A model generated the notes under the pieces. The model worked only from the letters and a program-made list of their open reading frames with translations. It was not told the DNA's origin and searched no databases. From the NCBI GenBank assembly GCA_012656075.1, contig JAAKBF010000005.1:1-64000 (forward strand): a stretch of 64,000 nt of DNA. Reading direction: 5' to 3'. This document shows positions 1 through 10,800 of the stretch, one piece after another. How positions within the stretch are numbered: the first letter of the stretch is position 1; every line of letters starts with the position of its first letter. The position numbers were made by a program, and so were the translations under genes. The stretch is from Phytophthora hibernalis. Taxonomy: Eukaryota > Oomycota > Peronosporomycetes > Peronosporales > Peronosporaceae.

Positions 1-19
1 TTTTCAGCACTGAGCTCAA

Positions 20-515
20 ACCGCATTTTAACTGGCTGCGTTGGGTGCATTGATGGGTGGTTGTGCCAGATCAGTACCAAGGAGGTACCTGACGTGTCTT
101 CATTTTTTCGGGGCATTATCTCACCTACGGAATAAACGTACAAGCATTGTGTGATGCGTCGTGCAAATTTATCGGCTATTGCTTCATCTCACCAGGCAAA
201 GTTTCTGACAGTGTAGCCTTTTCGAAAATGGCCACTGAGTGCCGCCATTGCAGAACTCCCATTTGGATACTATATAATTGGCGATAACGCGTACGGACTT
301 GCGCCCTCGATGCTAGTACCTTTTACGAAGCCTGAAATTAAAAGCTCAGCGTACAGTGACTACAACTTCTACGTTCCGCAGCTACGCATTCGGATTGAAA
401 TGTCCTTTGGCTTGTTAGTCAACAAATGGCAGATATTTCAATGGCCTCTCACAGTGGACTTTAATCACTGGTCTCGTGATTAAAACATCTATGAAGCTGC
501 ACAACTTTTGCATTG
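20..515 (+). pseudogene. PIF/Harbinger (DDE_Tnp_4-like) transposase remnant
   Basis: Recognisable pieces of a PIF/Harbinger DDE transposase lie in different reading frames. A CDASC segment at 150-164 fits the region of the first catalytic Asp. GDNAY at 280-294 fits the second Asp. RIEMSFGLL at 391-417 fits the catalytic Glu, followed by a KLHNFCID-type C-terminal block near 490-515. Going from one piece to the next needs several frame changes and passes stop codons, so the gene is dead. The window starts inside it and the N-terminus is not seen. It lies next to a broken companion ORF on the other strand (733-1411), as is usual for two-gene Harbinger elements. The family call is fairly sure, the exact borders are not. 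Confidence 0.6.
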
Positions 516-732
516 ATGATCGCAGCCATTTTATCTATCATACCCCCGCGCTCGACATGTTCACGCTGCACACGTGCAAGTGCAGTCTTCTCAGCAATCA
601 GCTCGCTTTTGGTTTCGTTTTTAATGTGTCAACCAGAGAGGCAATTGGATCCACACTCTTACGCCTTAGCGATTTGGGAGGGCGTGGTTGATGATGATTT
701 ACCTTCCTGAGTTGAATCATCATCGTTGTCTT

Positions 733-1411
733 CTATACACAGCTCCCGCAAAATTCGCGCCCTTCTCCTCGTTCGTCGCACCACAAGTTCAAGTACATGA
801 CTGCCTTGTCACCTTGGCAGAAGTTCCAAAATTCTGCATGCGCGCCTGAAAGCTTGTTGCGTGCCTCAGCTTTCGAGAAGTTAGAATGCGCTTCTTTCCA
901 CATCGCTCTGAGTTTGGCTGCGGAATGCACTGTGATCTGGTCGGACTAATACCATCAAACAACGAGTCGTTGTTGACGAGACGATCGTATGTGTCGTTCG
1001 GTGCGTTAAATGAAGCGGCCACTTCCTCCCAAAACCGAGACCCCCTTCATCCAATTGTTTTCTAGTGAGCTGGTCCCCGGAAGCAATAAAGCGCTGGAAG
1101 AAGTCGTGGGAAAAGAGCACGTTTATGAGGCGAAACATGCAGTGTCGGCTACGACGCGCTTCATCTTAGTCTGTTGAGGTCTTCGAACGTTTGCCTAGCC
1201 GTTGCTTGTCTAGAAGCAATGCAACACCACCTTTGGAGTTGTCATACATGGCAAGAATGGCAACACGCTCTTCTTTCTTCGTATTCTTGGCTACCGAAAG
1301 CTTCCTGGCGGTACACTCGAGCTTCAGCTGGTCCATGTTCCAGTCGCTATACTTGTCCGACGTGGGGGCAGCACAGATCGTTTTCTGTTTGGCTTTTGAC
1401 GAGCCGTCCAC
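733..1411 (-). pseudogene. Broken Harbinger-associated ORF with SAP-like N-terminus
   Basis: Four overlapping minus-strand frames read as one decayed protein. It starts at 1411 with a Lys/Ser-rich head and a SAP-like helix pair (DWNMDQLKLEC, then a Lys-rich turn). It continues at 1138 with a segment around FFQRFIASGDQLTRKQ, then about 1022 (an EEVAASFNAP segment) and 930 (a KLRAMWKEAHSNFSKAEA segment), and ends in a Glu/Asp/Gly-rich tail. At least three frameshifts are needed. SAP- or Myb-like DNA-binding companions accompany DDE genes of PIF/Harbinger elements, and the broken transposase at 20-515 on the opposite strand fits that pairing. The function is inferred from context only. It may instead be a separate oomycete repeat protein. 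Confidence 0.4.
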
Positions 1412-1679
1412 TTGCTACTCGGTGCTGCTGTGGCTGAATCACCTTGCTCCATCTTGCCGGAGTGGAAATGGAAGCAAACACGTTTCCAACAACCCCCTGC
1501 TCCGAGTCCCAACGGTCGAGTCTCGAGTCTCTTTATAGAACAGGATCACGATTTTCTTAAGAACGACCGTCGGCTCATACCCCAAGCCTCGATAGCGATC
1601 ATGCTCCGATGATCCCGTTAAGAACGGACCTAAGTACACAATTACCTTCAATTCACCCTTGATTTGTATCGCCATTTCA

Positions 1680-2732
1680 ATGAAGCTGACGGATAGCAGG
1701 CTTTCGGCGGCTCAGCAGCAGCTCGACGAGCTTGAGTGCATGCTCAGCATGTTCCCCGATCAACAGGAGCTACAGGCTGACATGCAGGCCAAGTCTTTGC
1801 TCGAGGAATACCTCGCTGAGGGCTACGGAGCCGCCCAACCACCACGACCTGAGTGCCAGATTCAGTACACATTTTACTATCAGGTGATACCATGAATGTT
1901 GTAATTGGAGACTGAAGTGCCTTGCTCATACCGGTACCATAATATGTTGCTATGTGAACAGGATCTAGCTTTCGGCCGTGAGGTGCCGTCATTGACACTC
2001 ACGTGTCCACCACGATACCCAGAAAGTGGGTCCATGACGTTCGAAGTGCAGTGTCCTCAACTTTCACGGATGGATATGGAGAAACTGCACGCTGAGCTGG
2101 TCGACTTGAGTTCTGCTGCTTGTGCGGTTCAAGAAGTGGTCGGGCTGCAGCTGTACCAGCATATGCAAGAGTTTCTATCTCAAGTGCACTTCAATACAAA
2201 CTTCGACGATCAAGTTGTTCCGGTCTGTGCTGCTGAGAATGAATTATCGCCGGTGGTGCTGGGTCGCCGTGCCATTTACTTCCACCACATCATTGCATCC
2301 AACAAACGGCGTGTGGTGAAGGAGTGGGCATTAGAGCTGCAACTTGGTGGGTTTAGCAAGATTGGCTGGCCTGGCGTCGTGATTGTCGAGGGTGCTGAAG
2401 ACAATGTGCAGGAGTATGTGCGTCGACTCCAACATCTTCGCTGGAAGCAGATCACAGTGCGAGGTGAGCAGACGGAAGAATTAAGAGAGGGTTGCTCAAG
2501 AGGTATCGAGTCGCTCAGACGTCTACCTCGAGGTTTTCATGAGTTCCCGGAGAATGGCATGTCTGACTTGGCTGCTGCCTGTCGTACTGCTGGCCTGGAG
2601 GAACTATTTCTCACCACCATGAAAATCTACGGGCGATCGGAGGATAACGATGTAGCTGAGGGTCTGGAATCTACGAAAGAGAGCACGAGCAAGAAGAAAG
2701 GTAAACGACATGGACAAAAGTCTGAAACATGA
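1680..2732 (+). CDS. RWD domain / DUF1115 protein (RWDD2-like), two exons
   Basis: Two exons join cleanly. Exon 1 (1680-1883) and exon 2 (1962-2732) are separated by a 78-nt GT-AG intron (1884-1961) lying exactly between codons, giving about 324 residues. The N-terminal half is an RWD domain. It has a helix with a QQLDELECMLSMFP core, then strands and the hallmark YPE-type turn in PSLTLTCPPRYPESGS. The C-terminal half (residues about 160-300) has the conserved FHHI, KR and GWPGVVIVEG blocks of DUF1115. RWD/DUF1115 proteins (RWDD2 family) are about 290 residues and have no firmly known reaction; RWD folds mediate protein binding. The tail is Lys/Ser-rich. It is convergent with the WD40 gene at 2770-5523. 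No disruption is visible. The start was chosen at the ATG beginning MKLTDSRLS; an in-frame ATG lies 21 nt upstream. Confidence 0.8.
1884..1961 (+). other. Inferred 78-nt intron of the RWD/DUF1115 gene
   Basis: It starts GTGATA after a CAG codon and ends GAACAG before GAT. Removing it joins two open frames in phase 0 and restores a continuous RWD domain. Without removal, exon 1 runs into a TGA at 1893-1895. Confidence 0.75.
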
Positions 2733-2769
2733 AAAGCGCCCACAGCAAGGGCTCTATGAGAGGAACTAT

Positions 2770-5523
2770 TTACACTCGTTGCTTCTTGGTCTTTCCACTG
2801 GCAGCAGCCTTGCCACGCTTCCGTGGCTGCTTGATGGTTTGCACCTTGGTCTGTACCTTTTCTTCCTTTTCCTCCTCATCTGCTTCGTTATCACTGTCCG
2901 TCTTCTCCACGGCTGACTCGCTTTCGCCAACCGGCAGCAAATTTTCATGGTCACAATACTAAAGTCCACGAGGTAAGACATCTGGAGCATGCGGTCGATA
3001 CGCTGGAAGTGGCGCTCGCTGTAAGCAATAAGAGCCTCTACGGTCTTGGAAACTCCATCCAACGATTTCAGGCGGCTAGGAGGCAGCTCACGAAGAATTG
3101 TGCTAACCAGAACTTGGCACACATTCGTGTTGCGAGCGTTAGTGTTCCAGTCGCGCAACCATTCTGTCAACGTCGTCAGCTGCTCGTCCTCCAGACTGAC
3201 CACCCCTGGCGACAATATGTCCTCAGGCGAAAAGTTGTCCGGGTCAATCGGTTTACCACCTGGAAGCACGAGCTGATCCTTGTGCCGCGGGCCTTCAAGC
3301 AGGTCGCGCAGAATCTGGAGCATGCGGTTCGGGTGGTTCAGCTCAGATGCGAGTTGCACAGCGTCCAGCAACTTGTTGTTGCGCAGGCAGTTGAAAAGTT
3401 CCTGCTCCTTTAGCAGCTTGGCGTCGCGGTCATCCTGCTGAGAGCGCTCCTCCTCTTCCGTGAAGTCACGCCAAAGGTTGATTGTAGAATCGGCACCACC
3501 ACTGACCATCTTGGAGCTGTCCTTCGACACAGCGAGAGCCCAAATTTTATCCTCATGATTGTCCAGCGTAGCCTCGCACTCGTTGCTCTTGATGGTCCAG
3601 AGCTTCATGAGTCCATCCGCACCCGCAGACAGCAGCTGCATACCAGCGCAAGCGAACTGCACATTCAGCACAGACGCAGTGTGGCCCTCGAACGTCTTCA
3701 AGCACGAGAAGTCCTTGGCTGACCACACCTTGACAGTCTTGTCACCACTAGCAGACGCAAGGCACTGATCGACCGGAGAAAACTCAACAGCCCACACACC
3801 ACGCTTGTGGCCACGGCAAACACCAGCCAACGTCAGGAGACGACCGGCACCCCCTGCTGCGAGTGCCACACCTTGATAAGCTTATCCTGCAATGCACTAG
3901 CAATAAAGCGGTCATTGGGCGAGACCGCAAGGGCGTTCACATCTTTGTCGTGAGCTTTCACAGCACCCAGGGTGGAAATCGACAGCTCCGTGGGTGGAGG
4001 CTTCGCAGGTGTAGCGTAGGATCCAGCAAGTGGCTGAAGGCTCCACATCTTTAGAGTCTTGTCCGAGCTACCAGTAACAAAGAAAGCAGCACCTGTAGCA
4101 AAGCTGGAAGCGCGCTGCGAAATAGCAACCGCGCCAAGAGACTCAGTGTGACCAGCGCAAGTGGCCACACAGCGCGGCAGATTCTTGCTTGTCTTCTTAC
4201 CACCAGTAGGCCGCAGATCCCAAAGCCGAGCGGTCCTGTCCTTTGAAGCACTCACAAGCCATCGACCATCTGGGGAAACCGAAAGTGCCATCACAATGTC
4301 TGTGTGGCCCGAAAGGAGATCGCAAGACAGCGTGTTGCGGTTCAGAAGACGAATTTGTTCGCTGTTCGTGGCCACGGCAAGCAAATCCGAAGGCGCTCCG
4401 CTTGCATCAGCCGCCGGGACGTACTTGAGGTTAAGAATGTCGTCGTTGTAGCCGATAATCTGAGTGCGTCGAGACAACTTTTCATCAAACACCAGGAATT
4501 TCTGCTCTGAAGACACAACGACAACTTCGCTGCGTGCAGCAGATCCGTGTACGTAAGAGACGCCGAGACATCCGACTTTTGTGTGAACACGGTTTCGCAA
4601 ACGCTTCCGCTGCTACGCCACAACCGAAGCGTGCCCATCTCTCCAGCAGTCAGGAAGTAGATGGACTTGTTATCCTGCGTCTTGTCAGCCGCTTTCGTGA
4701 CGCACTTAAATGTCGACGGCACTACCACGAGTCCTTCAACAGCTTCGTGCACCAGCACCGTCTTGGTGAGCTTGTTGTCCCTCAAGTCCCAAAAGTTAAC
4801 CACCTTGTCACGTCCAGCGGACAGCATGGTGTAGCCATCTTCCGAGAAGGCCACACTGGTAACGAGGCTCATGTGGTCCTGGATGCACGCCACCTGCTTC
4901 TGCGTGTACAAGTCCCAGACGCGCACGGTGGCGTCGTCACTGGCCGACATGAGCGAAAGTCGCGCCGCGTCCGGGTGGAACTGCACGAGAGTCACGATAC
5001 CAGAATGACCGCGGAAGTTGTGCGTGCAGAAGCCCTTGTCCACGTCGAACATCTTGACTGTGCGGTCGCTGCCTCCTGTGGCCAATAGAGTGCCCGACGG
5101 GTCGAATCCCATTGCCAGCACGGGCGTCTCATGAGCCTTGATCGTACGAACACACTTGAAGGTGTCCAGGTCCCACACACGCAGCAACAGGTTGCGGCCA
5201 GCCGTCACGAGCTGGTTCTTCTTGCCTGGTCTCACAGCGAACACCACGAAGGACTCCTTGGCCTCCTCGTCCTCCACGTCCTGCTGCAGAGTGCGCTGCA
5301 GCTCTCCGGTCTCGGCGTCCACGACGGCCACGTCGTCGTGCATCATGCAGGCCATGAGCGCCTTGGGCTCCGAGTCGGGGCCTGCGCGACCATGGAAAAG
5401 CTCCACTTTGCCGCCCGTGTACACACCCGCGTGCGTCTTGACAGTGCGCCAGATCTTGGACAGTCCTGAGTGGCTTGAATAGCTGCCAGAAGCGCCGGCG
5501 GCGACCTGCACAGCGTCCGTCAT
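2770..5523 (-). pseudogene. UTP13/TBL3-like WD40 nucleolar protein, copy 1 (frameshifted)
   Basis: This encodes a long WD40-repeat protein ending in an Utp13 domain. Repeat signatures such as LLRVWDLDTFKC, ATVRVWDLYTQ, RTARLWDLRP and KTLKMWSLQP are plain. After the last repeat comes an Utp13-type helical region (LFNCLRNNKLLDAVQLA... to a TMK segment) and an acidic/basic tail. Utp13/TBL3 is a subunit of the UTP-B part of the small-subunit processome and acts in 18S rRNA maturation in the nucleolus. Three breaks are seen. One near 4553 looks like a lost 4-nt tandem unit, one near 3860 is a one-base loss, and one near 2942 is a lost T that alters the tail. The first two are shared with copy 2. 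True pseudogenisation and unpolished sequence indels cannot be told apart here. Confidence 0.75.
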
Positions 5524-5693
5524 GGTCGAGAGGCACGTGAAAGGTTACGGTGTGACGACCGAAGACCACGCAAGCTTTCGCGAGGGCAAATACTGGTCGT
5601 GAACAAACACCTGCCGAGTTTCCCGTACTACACAACCTCCACCGCAAGTCACAGAATTACAGCTGCAGCCTTCTGGAATGAGGCGTTCTTTGA
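5524..5693. promoter_or_regulatory. Divergent intergenic region between WD40 gene and globin (copy 1)
   Basis: About 170 bp separate the WD40 start on the minus strand from the open globin frame on the plus strand. No TATA box stands out. The arrangement would allow a shared bidirectional promoter. It is duplicated unchanged at 14980-15149. Confidence 0.3.
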
Positions 5694-6254
5694 AGTTGGG
5701 CCAACAGTAAACGAAGCACCAATAACTCCCAGAGCAACTCGCGCATCACTCAACTCTACGATACATTTTACGCGTTCCTGGATCACAACTCGCCAGCTCT
5801 CAAGCCAATATTTCGGTCGTCGATGGTGGTGCGCAGCAAGGTGCTGGTTCATATCAGCGCTGGCTTGCGGACTATTCTAGTAGGAGACAATATGGTGGAG
5901 CGTGTGGAGAGTCTGATGCACACACATCTGCGTTTTGGCGTCAAGATGGAGCACTACGATCCACTGGGAGTCGCTCTGATATTTGCCATGAAGGAGTGTT
6001 CTGGTGCATTGTGGACGCCTCAAATTGAAGAGGCCTGGCGCCGATTGTACGCTCTCTGCTGCGTCATTCTACTCGACGCTCACCGGCGTACGATGGACCA
6101 GCATGTATCCAAGGCTCGCGAGATGGCCAAGGCGGGAGGTAGCCCCAACATCAACGACCTCCAGTCCAATTTACGCCCGCAATCGATCAAAGAGAATTCA
6201 ATCGCTCCAGCTAGCACAACAACTTCATGTAACAGTGTTCGGATGAATCCTTAG
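5694..6254 (+). CDS. Globin-like protein, copy 1 (5' end unresolved)
   Basis: The frame is open from 5694 (after a TGA at 5691) to the stop at 6252. It reads as a globin core: an A-helix SWANSK segment, LYDTFYAFLDHN, a PIF CD corner, and an E-helix stretch with LVHISAGL. The F-helix has a proximal-His pattern HLRFGV, with the His at 5925-5927. Next come HYDPLG and the G/H helices with W-x(5)-AW. A Ser/Asn-rich tail of about 55 residues follows. Globins bind haem and oxygen or NO. No ATG precedes 5823, which falls mid-fold. The start is therefore lost through two upstream TGA codons, or lies in an unseen upstream exon. Copy 2 is identical in this respect. The fold call is fairly firm, the functional status is open. 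Confidence 0.65.
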   Translation, partial: SWANSKRSTNNSQSNSRITQLYDTFYAFLDHNSPALKPIFRSSMVVRSKVLVHISAGLRTILVGDNMVERVESLMHTHLRFGVKMEHYDPLGVALIFAMKECSGALWTPQIEEAWRRLYALCCVILLDAHRRTMDQHVSKAREMAKAGGSPNINDLQSNLRPQSIKENSIAPASTTTSCNSVRMNP

Positions 6255-6407
6255 ACATTAATAAATCACTTGCAGGGCTGAGACGATTGCGTGGTGCTCT
6301 TCGGCACAGATACGCAAGTGCGAAAGGGAGTAACCAAGGGTACGATATGTAGTAACCTTCCTTCCAGAAATTCTCCCTCATTCTAGAATCTGCCGCGTGG
6401 AGGAAAG

Positions 6408-6822
6408 ATGGTGAAGCTCTTCTGTGCTATCGTTGGTGTGGCAGGAAACGCGTTCCCTGTGGACATAGACGCGGGTCAGTCGGTGGGAGACTTGAAGAAG
6501 GCGATCAAAATGGAGAACCTTCGACTATCACTTGCGACGCCAAGGACCTGCAGCTCTTCCTGGCGAAGAAGCGGACGGCGCGTGGCTCGATGGGGCTGGC
6601 GCGGCAGCTGTGGCGCTCGATGAACGTGGACATCCGCAAGGCTGCGTGCAGATGGATCCCTTGCTGTGGCTCAAGAACGTCAAGTACTTTGGAGATAATT
6701 TTCAACCGGGTGAGGGCCAAGTTCACGTGCTGGTGGTGGTTCCGGGTCATGTTCGCGTTGACATTGGTGGAACTGCTTCCAGAGCGCTGAAATATAAGCG
6801 TACGTATTCTCGCCCCTAATCG
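6408..6822 (+). pseudogene. Crinkler (CRN) effector N-terminal domain, copy 1, frameshifted
   Basis: It starts at ATG 6408 with the typical CRN ubiquitin-like N-terminus (MVKLFCAIVG, then a QSVGDLK block). A frameshift near 6510 breaks it. The LFLA-type motif falls in another frame near 6547-6566. The rest of the domain, including the WLDG block and the HVLVVVP motif that normally closes the CRN N-terminal region, is in a third frame (6532-6819). CRN proteins are oomycete effectors translocated into plant cells, where their C-terminal domains act mostly in the nucleus. No known CRN C-terminal domain follows, and no signal peptide is evident. It is therefore a broken N-terminal fragment. Copy 2 is broken at a different point. 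Confidence 0.7.
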
Positions 6823-6855
6823 TTTGAATATGCTGTTGCTAATTTTCTTGTGTAG
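6800..6855 (+). other. Possible 56-nt intron at the end of the CRN fragment
   Basis: It begins GTACGT and ends TTGTGTAG, with a CTAAT branch-like sequence inside. The splice signals are good, but the joined frame soon meets a stop, so splicing would not link the CRN domain to the long membrane ORF that follows. The same sequence occurs at 16252-16307. Confidence 0.3.
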
Positions 6856-7282
6856 AGCAGGATACAGACGGTGGATCATCAACGCTCAATGCTTCGTACC
6901 TGTCATATTGGCGGTCATTACAATCATTGTTTTGGCCTTCGGAGAGAATCCAACCGACGAAAAAGGATGTTTAACAGCTCCTGGCCGCTCGCTTATCGTG
7001 TGTCGGATGATTGGTGTTGACATTGCGATGGGGGCGATTCTGTCATATTCGCAACATTGGAAATCGAAGCTTGACAACATGATCGAGGTAGCGAAGGACG
7101 AGACACCGTTACAAGCCCAGCGACAAGAAATGACCGACCTGACTTTTGCTGCTGGAGCGCAGCATCAAGAATTGACCGAGCACACTTCGCTGCTTCCTGC
7201 TACTGAAGCTCAGCGACAACCTCAACAACAACAACCCTCACAGAGCACAAAGAGAAACAGAGGAAGAGGAAAGAGGAAATGA
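6824..7282 (+). CDS. Hypothetical membrane ORF with Gln-rich basic tail, copy 1
   Basis: This is an uninterrupted 152-codon ORF, identical in copy 2. Residues about 22-42 form a clear hydrophobic segment (CFVPVILAVITIIVLAFG). Residues about 58-78 form a weaker second one. The C-terminal 75 residues are polar, with a QPQQQQP run and a final Lys/Arg-rich end. It follows the broken CRN domain and overlaps a possible intron, so its first residues may not be translated as read. I recognise no family. It could be a small membrane protein or the 3' exon of a gene whose 5' part was replaced by the CRN fragment. Confidence 0.35.
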   Translation: MNMLLLIFLCRAGYRRWIINAQCFVPVILAVITIIVLAFGENPTDEKGCLTAPGRSLIVCRMIGVDIAMGAILSYSQHWKSKLDNMIEVAKDETPLQAQRQEMTDLTFAAGAQHQELTEHTSLLPATEAQRQPQQQQPSQSTKRNRGRGKRK

Positions 7283-7368
7283 TTAATAATTTAATGGAAG
7301 CATTGTGTTTTCAACTTCTCAATTACCAAGTATTTGTTGATCGATCGTGATAAATATAAAGTTAGTAA

Positions 7369-7373
7369 TATAG
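7369..7373 (+). promoter_or_regulatory. TATAG motif upstream of the small basic ORF (copy 1)
   Basis: TATAG lies 4 nt before ATG 7378. It is one of a set of similar motifs placed 3-10 nt before viral-element start codons. The same site in copy 2 is at 16821. Confidence 0.35.
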
Positions 7374-7377
7374 TAAC

Positions 7378-7581
7378 ATGGCGTACTCTCCTGAGCAATA
7401 CCAAGCTAGCAAGGAACGTATCAAAGCAGCACAGAAGCGCTACTACCAGCGCACACGCGACGCTCGCTTGTCGTATCAAAAGAGCTACGACGACAAGAAT
7501 AGAAAGCAGATTCGAGCTCGCAAGCGTAAGCCCAGAACCGAACTTAACGAAACAGAAAGCGCTGAAACTGAACTTAATTAA
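7378..7581 (+). CDS. Small basic hypothetical protein at element left end, copy 1
   Basis: This 67-residue ORF is rich in Lys, Arg, Gln and Tyr (AQKRYYQRTRD, KRKPRT), with a short acidic C-terminus. It is predicted helical, with no membrane segment. It is the first ORF of the AT-rich virus-like segment and is preserved without change in copy 2 (16830-17033), unlike the decayed neighbours. Short basic proteins of this kind are common in Polinton-like viruses and large DNA viruses and may bind DNA, but no family can be named. Confidence 0.45.
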   Translation: MAYSPEQYQASKERIKAAQKRYYQRTRDARLSYQKSYDDKNRKQIRARKRKPRTELNETESAETELN

Positions 7582-7802
7582 TTAATCAATTTTTTCTCAG
7601 ATAAAAAGTCAAGAATATAGCCAATGACTGACGCCGACAACACGCTTCAAATAACTGGCTTAAAACCTCCACCAAGGCATACTCCAAATATCTGAATTAA
7701 TTCATTTCAGATTTTTGTATATTAGTATGATATAAAGTCGATCCTGATACAAGATCCAAAAGATTATAAAGTCATATCTACGAAGAAAAATATACCCAAC
7801 AA

Positions 7803-7810
7803 TATATAGG
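7803..7810 (+). promoter_or_regulatory. TATATAGG motif upstream of polymerase start (copy 1)
   Basis: TATATAGG ends 4 nt before ATG 7815. It is the clearest example of the motif shared by genes of this element. Confidence 0.4.
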
Positions 7811-7814
7811 CAAC

Positions 7815-10800
7815 ATGTTTGCACACGAGCTCGAAGGATTAAAGAGATTAAATATCCAAGCTATCAAATGGGGTAGTAGCTACCGTGTTAAGGTGCGTGG
7901 TAGAACGGGTAAGATGGTTTATGTAAGCAACGTTTCGCGCCCAATCAACCTGAGATTGGTAGCTAAGCAGTACAATGTTTCGATTGAAACCCTTGAGAAA
8001 CACTTGTCGCCTGACTACAAGGCTGATCCTAAGTACCGTTTTTACAATGGTAATCACATGGAATCACACCTATATGAGGGTGTTGAGCCTTCTGTTTTCT
8101 ACGACAAGCTCGAGAATGTTCTTTCGACTCAGGCGAGTGCGTTCAAGGTAAATGTTGCTCTTGGGTAAGAACTTGTAAGCAAGACCGATCCTGATGATAC
8201 TCGCTACTTCTATCCAAATCTCGCTACCACGTATGTGTTCAATAAGCCTGTCGCTATCAACAGCAAGGCTGATATTCGAAAGAAGGTGATTTCGGAAATC
8301 CGTTCTATGGAGTTGGCTGACAAACTGAACTACCCCAGCTCCGGGTATAAGCTCAAGCCGATCACTGCATTCAAGATATTCATCTACCATCGCGACCATG
8401 CTCTGGGGGACAGCGAAACTGTCATCCCTCAGATTATTCGCGAAAACAAGCATGTAATCAACTTCCCTAAGACCAACAACAAGTGCGTCTTCCACTGCAT
8501 CGCCTGGCATACATTCCAGAGCTAAGAAGGATCCTCGCAGAATTCAGGCTCAGGTGAAGGAGGCATTCAAGCGCTATTGCTCTTTCAAGGGGGTTAACTA
8601 AACGTTGAGCCTATTTCGAAGCTTCAAGCCCATTGACCTACTACAGCTCGATGAGGTTGAGGACTGCTTCCAACATGGTATTAACGTATATAATATGGAT
8701 GTAGTTTCTGGAAATGTAAAATGCATTCGTAGATCGGACAAGGGGTATGAAGCTATGGATATTCTATCGCACGAGAATCACGCTCTTTACATTAAGAACA
8801 TCGATATGCTTCAGTCTAAGTATCAATGTCCTAAGTGTGAAATGGTTTTTATCAGCGCTGAAAAGCTGAAAAATCACAAGAAGAATCAGTGTGAGCTTGT
8901 AAATATTGAGAGCTTCCCCGCTGAGCCAACTATTTACAAACCGGCTCAGAACACGATACGATCACTGCTTACTAAGTATTGCATCAAGGATGCTGACCAG
9001 TACATCAATCACTTCATCGTTTATGACTTTGAGGCCATTCTTAAGCCTACCGCGACTCAACACGGGGAGAATACTGTCTTCACGAACGAACATATTCCTG
9101 TGTCAGTTGATAGCTTAACCGAGGAGGTGCGTTGCTTTGTAAATGACGATCCAAAGGTGCTGCTTACGGATATGTTCAAATACATCGGTGATGTATCCGT
9201 GAAGATCCAGCAGTACAATGTCAATAAGTACAAATTGCTTCTTCAAAAACTCATCAATGCTCACGGTCTGACAGGCATGGAACTTCCAGGTGTAAAGCTT
9301 GGTAAGACCTACAAGATGCCTGATGTTGAGAGTTGGATTGAAGAGGGAAGTATGCCAGCTTCGTTGACTTTCACCGCAGTCTTGGTTTTGGTAAGCAAAG
9401 ATCTGATTACGGGAAACGGAAACAGCAAGTACCACTATTCGGCTTCAATTCTGGTCGATACGATCTTAACTTGATTAAGAAGGATTTGTTTGCCGTAATT
9501 GGTACCGACAACATCAAATCTGTCATCAAGAACCCCAGCTACATGTGCATTGCTACATCGGACATGAAAATGCTTGATATCACCAGCTGGTACTAGCTAC
9601 GACAAGTATCTTACAACATATCTCGGTGGCTGCAAATGCGATGACAAAATTAGATGTGTATGCGGTCTTGGCAAGGGTCTTTTCCATTACGAGTACATCA
9701 CCGCGTTCAATGTTCTAAACCAGACTACTATCCCGCCTAAGTCAGCTTTTGGTAGCAAGCTCCGTGGAACAAGCATCACCGGCGATGACTACGAACGAGT
9801 GAAGTTCGTGTGGGATTACTACGAGATGAAATCGATCAAAGACCTACTGATCTGGTACAACAATCTCAACGTAGTCCCTTTCATCAAAGCTTTCAAGGCT
9901 CAGCGAGAGCTATTTAAGCGTTTCAATCTGGATATGTTTGCGGATGGAGTGTCCCTACCTGGTCTTTCAGAGAAGGTCATGTATCAGACCTGCTTCAATA
10001 ATCTCCAATTTCCGGATAAGAAACCTGCTAACGCATTCCAATTTCCAGCTAAGCGCATGGCTGGCTACAAGAGTCAGGACGCTAAGGCAAAGCGAAAATT
10101 TGGTATGACACTCGAGCACTTGAATACATTGCTGCAAAAGCAAAAGTATCTGTGTGGTCTATGCTACTGTCAGCTGACTGCTGATACCGCTTCAGCGGAT
10201 CGTATCAACCATAATCTTGGCCACATCGACGGCAACATCTTGGTCAGCTGCGTAAAGTGCAACACCGCTCGAAAAGACATGTCGCTTAAGGGGTTTCGGT
10301 ATAAGAAGTTGCTTGAGTTCAACTCGGACAGACTGGTCTACTCGATCGACAAGGAGGAGAAGGATATATACTCTAAGAAGAAGGCCAACATTACTGGAGG
10401 TCCATCTATTATCTTCAATCGCTACGCTAAGCGTAATGAAACGAAGATTCGCGGTGGTAAGGTCTGTAAGAAAATTATCGGATACGACGCTAACGCTGTA
10501 TACCTATGGGCTATTGGTAATGAGATGCCATGCGGTCGATTGACTATGGTTGAAGCGTATGATGATATCATCGATGACATCAAAGCAGACAAGGTATTCG
10601 GCTTTCTCGAGTGTGATATTCGCACACCAGAGCACCGCAAACAGTACTTTCGTGAGTTGACTCCAATTTTCAAGAATGTACTGATCGACTGTACGAATGA
10701 GAGCGTCATTGGTAAGCACATGTTCGATCACAATGAGGCGCGCAAGCAAAAGCCGAGCAAAGCCAGCTCGCAAGTTGATTGGTAGCTACTTTGGTGAAAA

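Noticed and set aside
4534..5088. Long plus-strand ORFs (also at 13990-14544, 5131-5482 and others) opposite the WD40 gene.
   Set aside because: They are antisense shadows of a GC-rich coding region; the protein on the minus strand is clearly WD40.
6408..7282. A spliced fusion of the CRN domain with the membrane ORF.
   Set aside because: The good 56-nt intron joins the CRN frame to a frame with an early stop, not to the membrane ORF frame.
7283..7377. Terminal inverted repeat of the Polinton-type element at its left border.
   Set aside because: No inverted match to this area was seen near 28-29 kb; the right end is missing, so it cannot be tested here.
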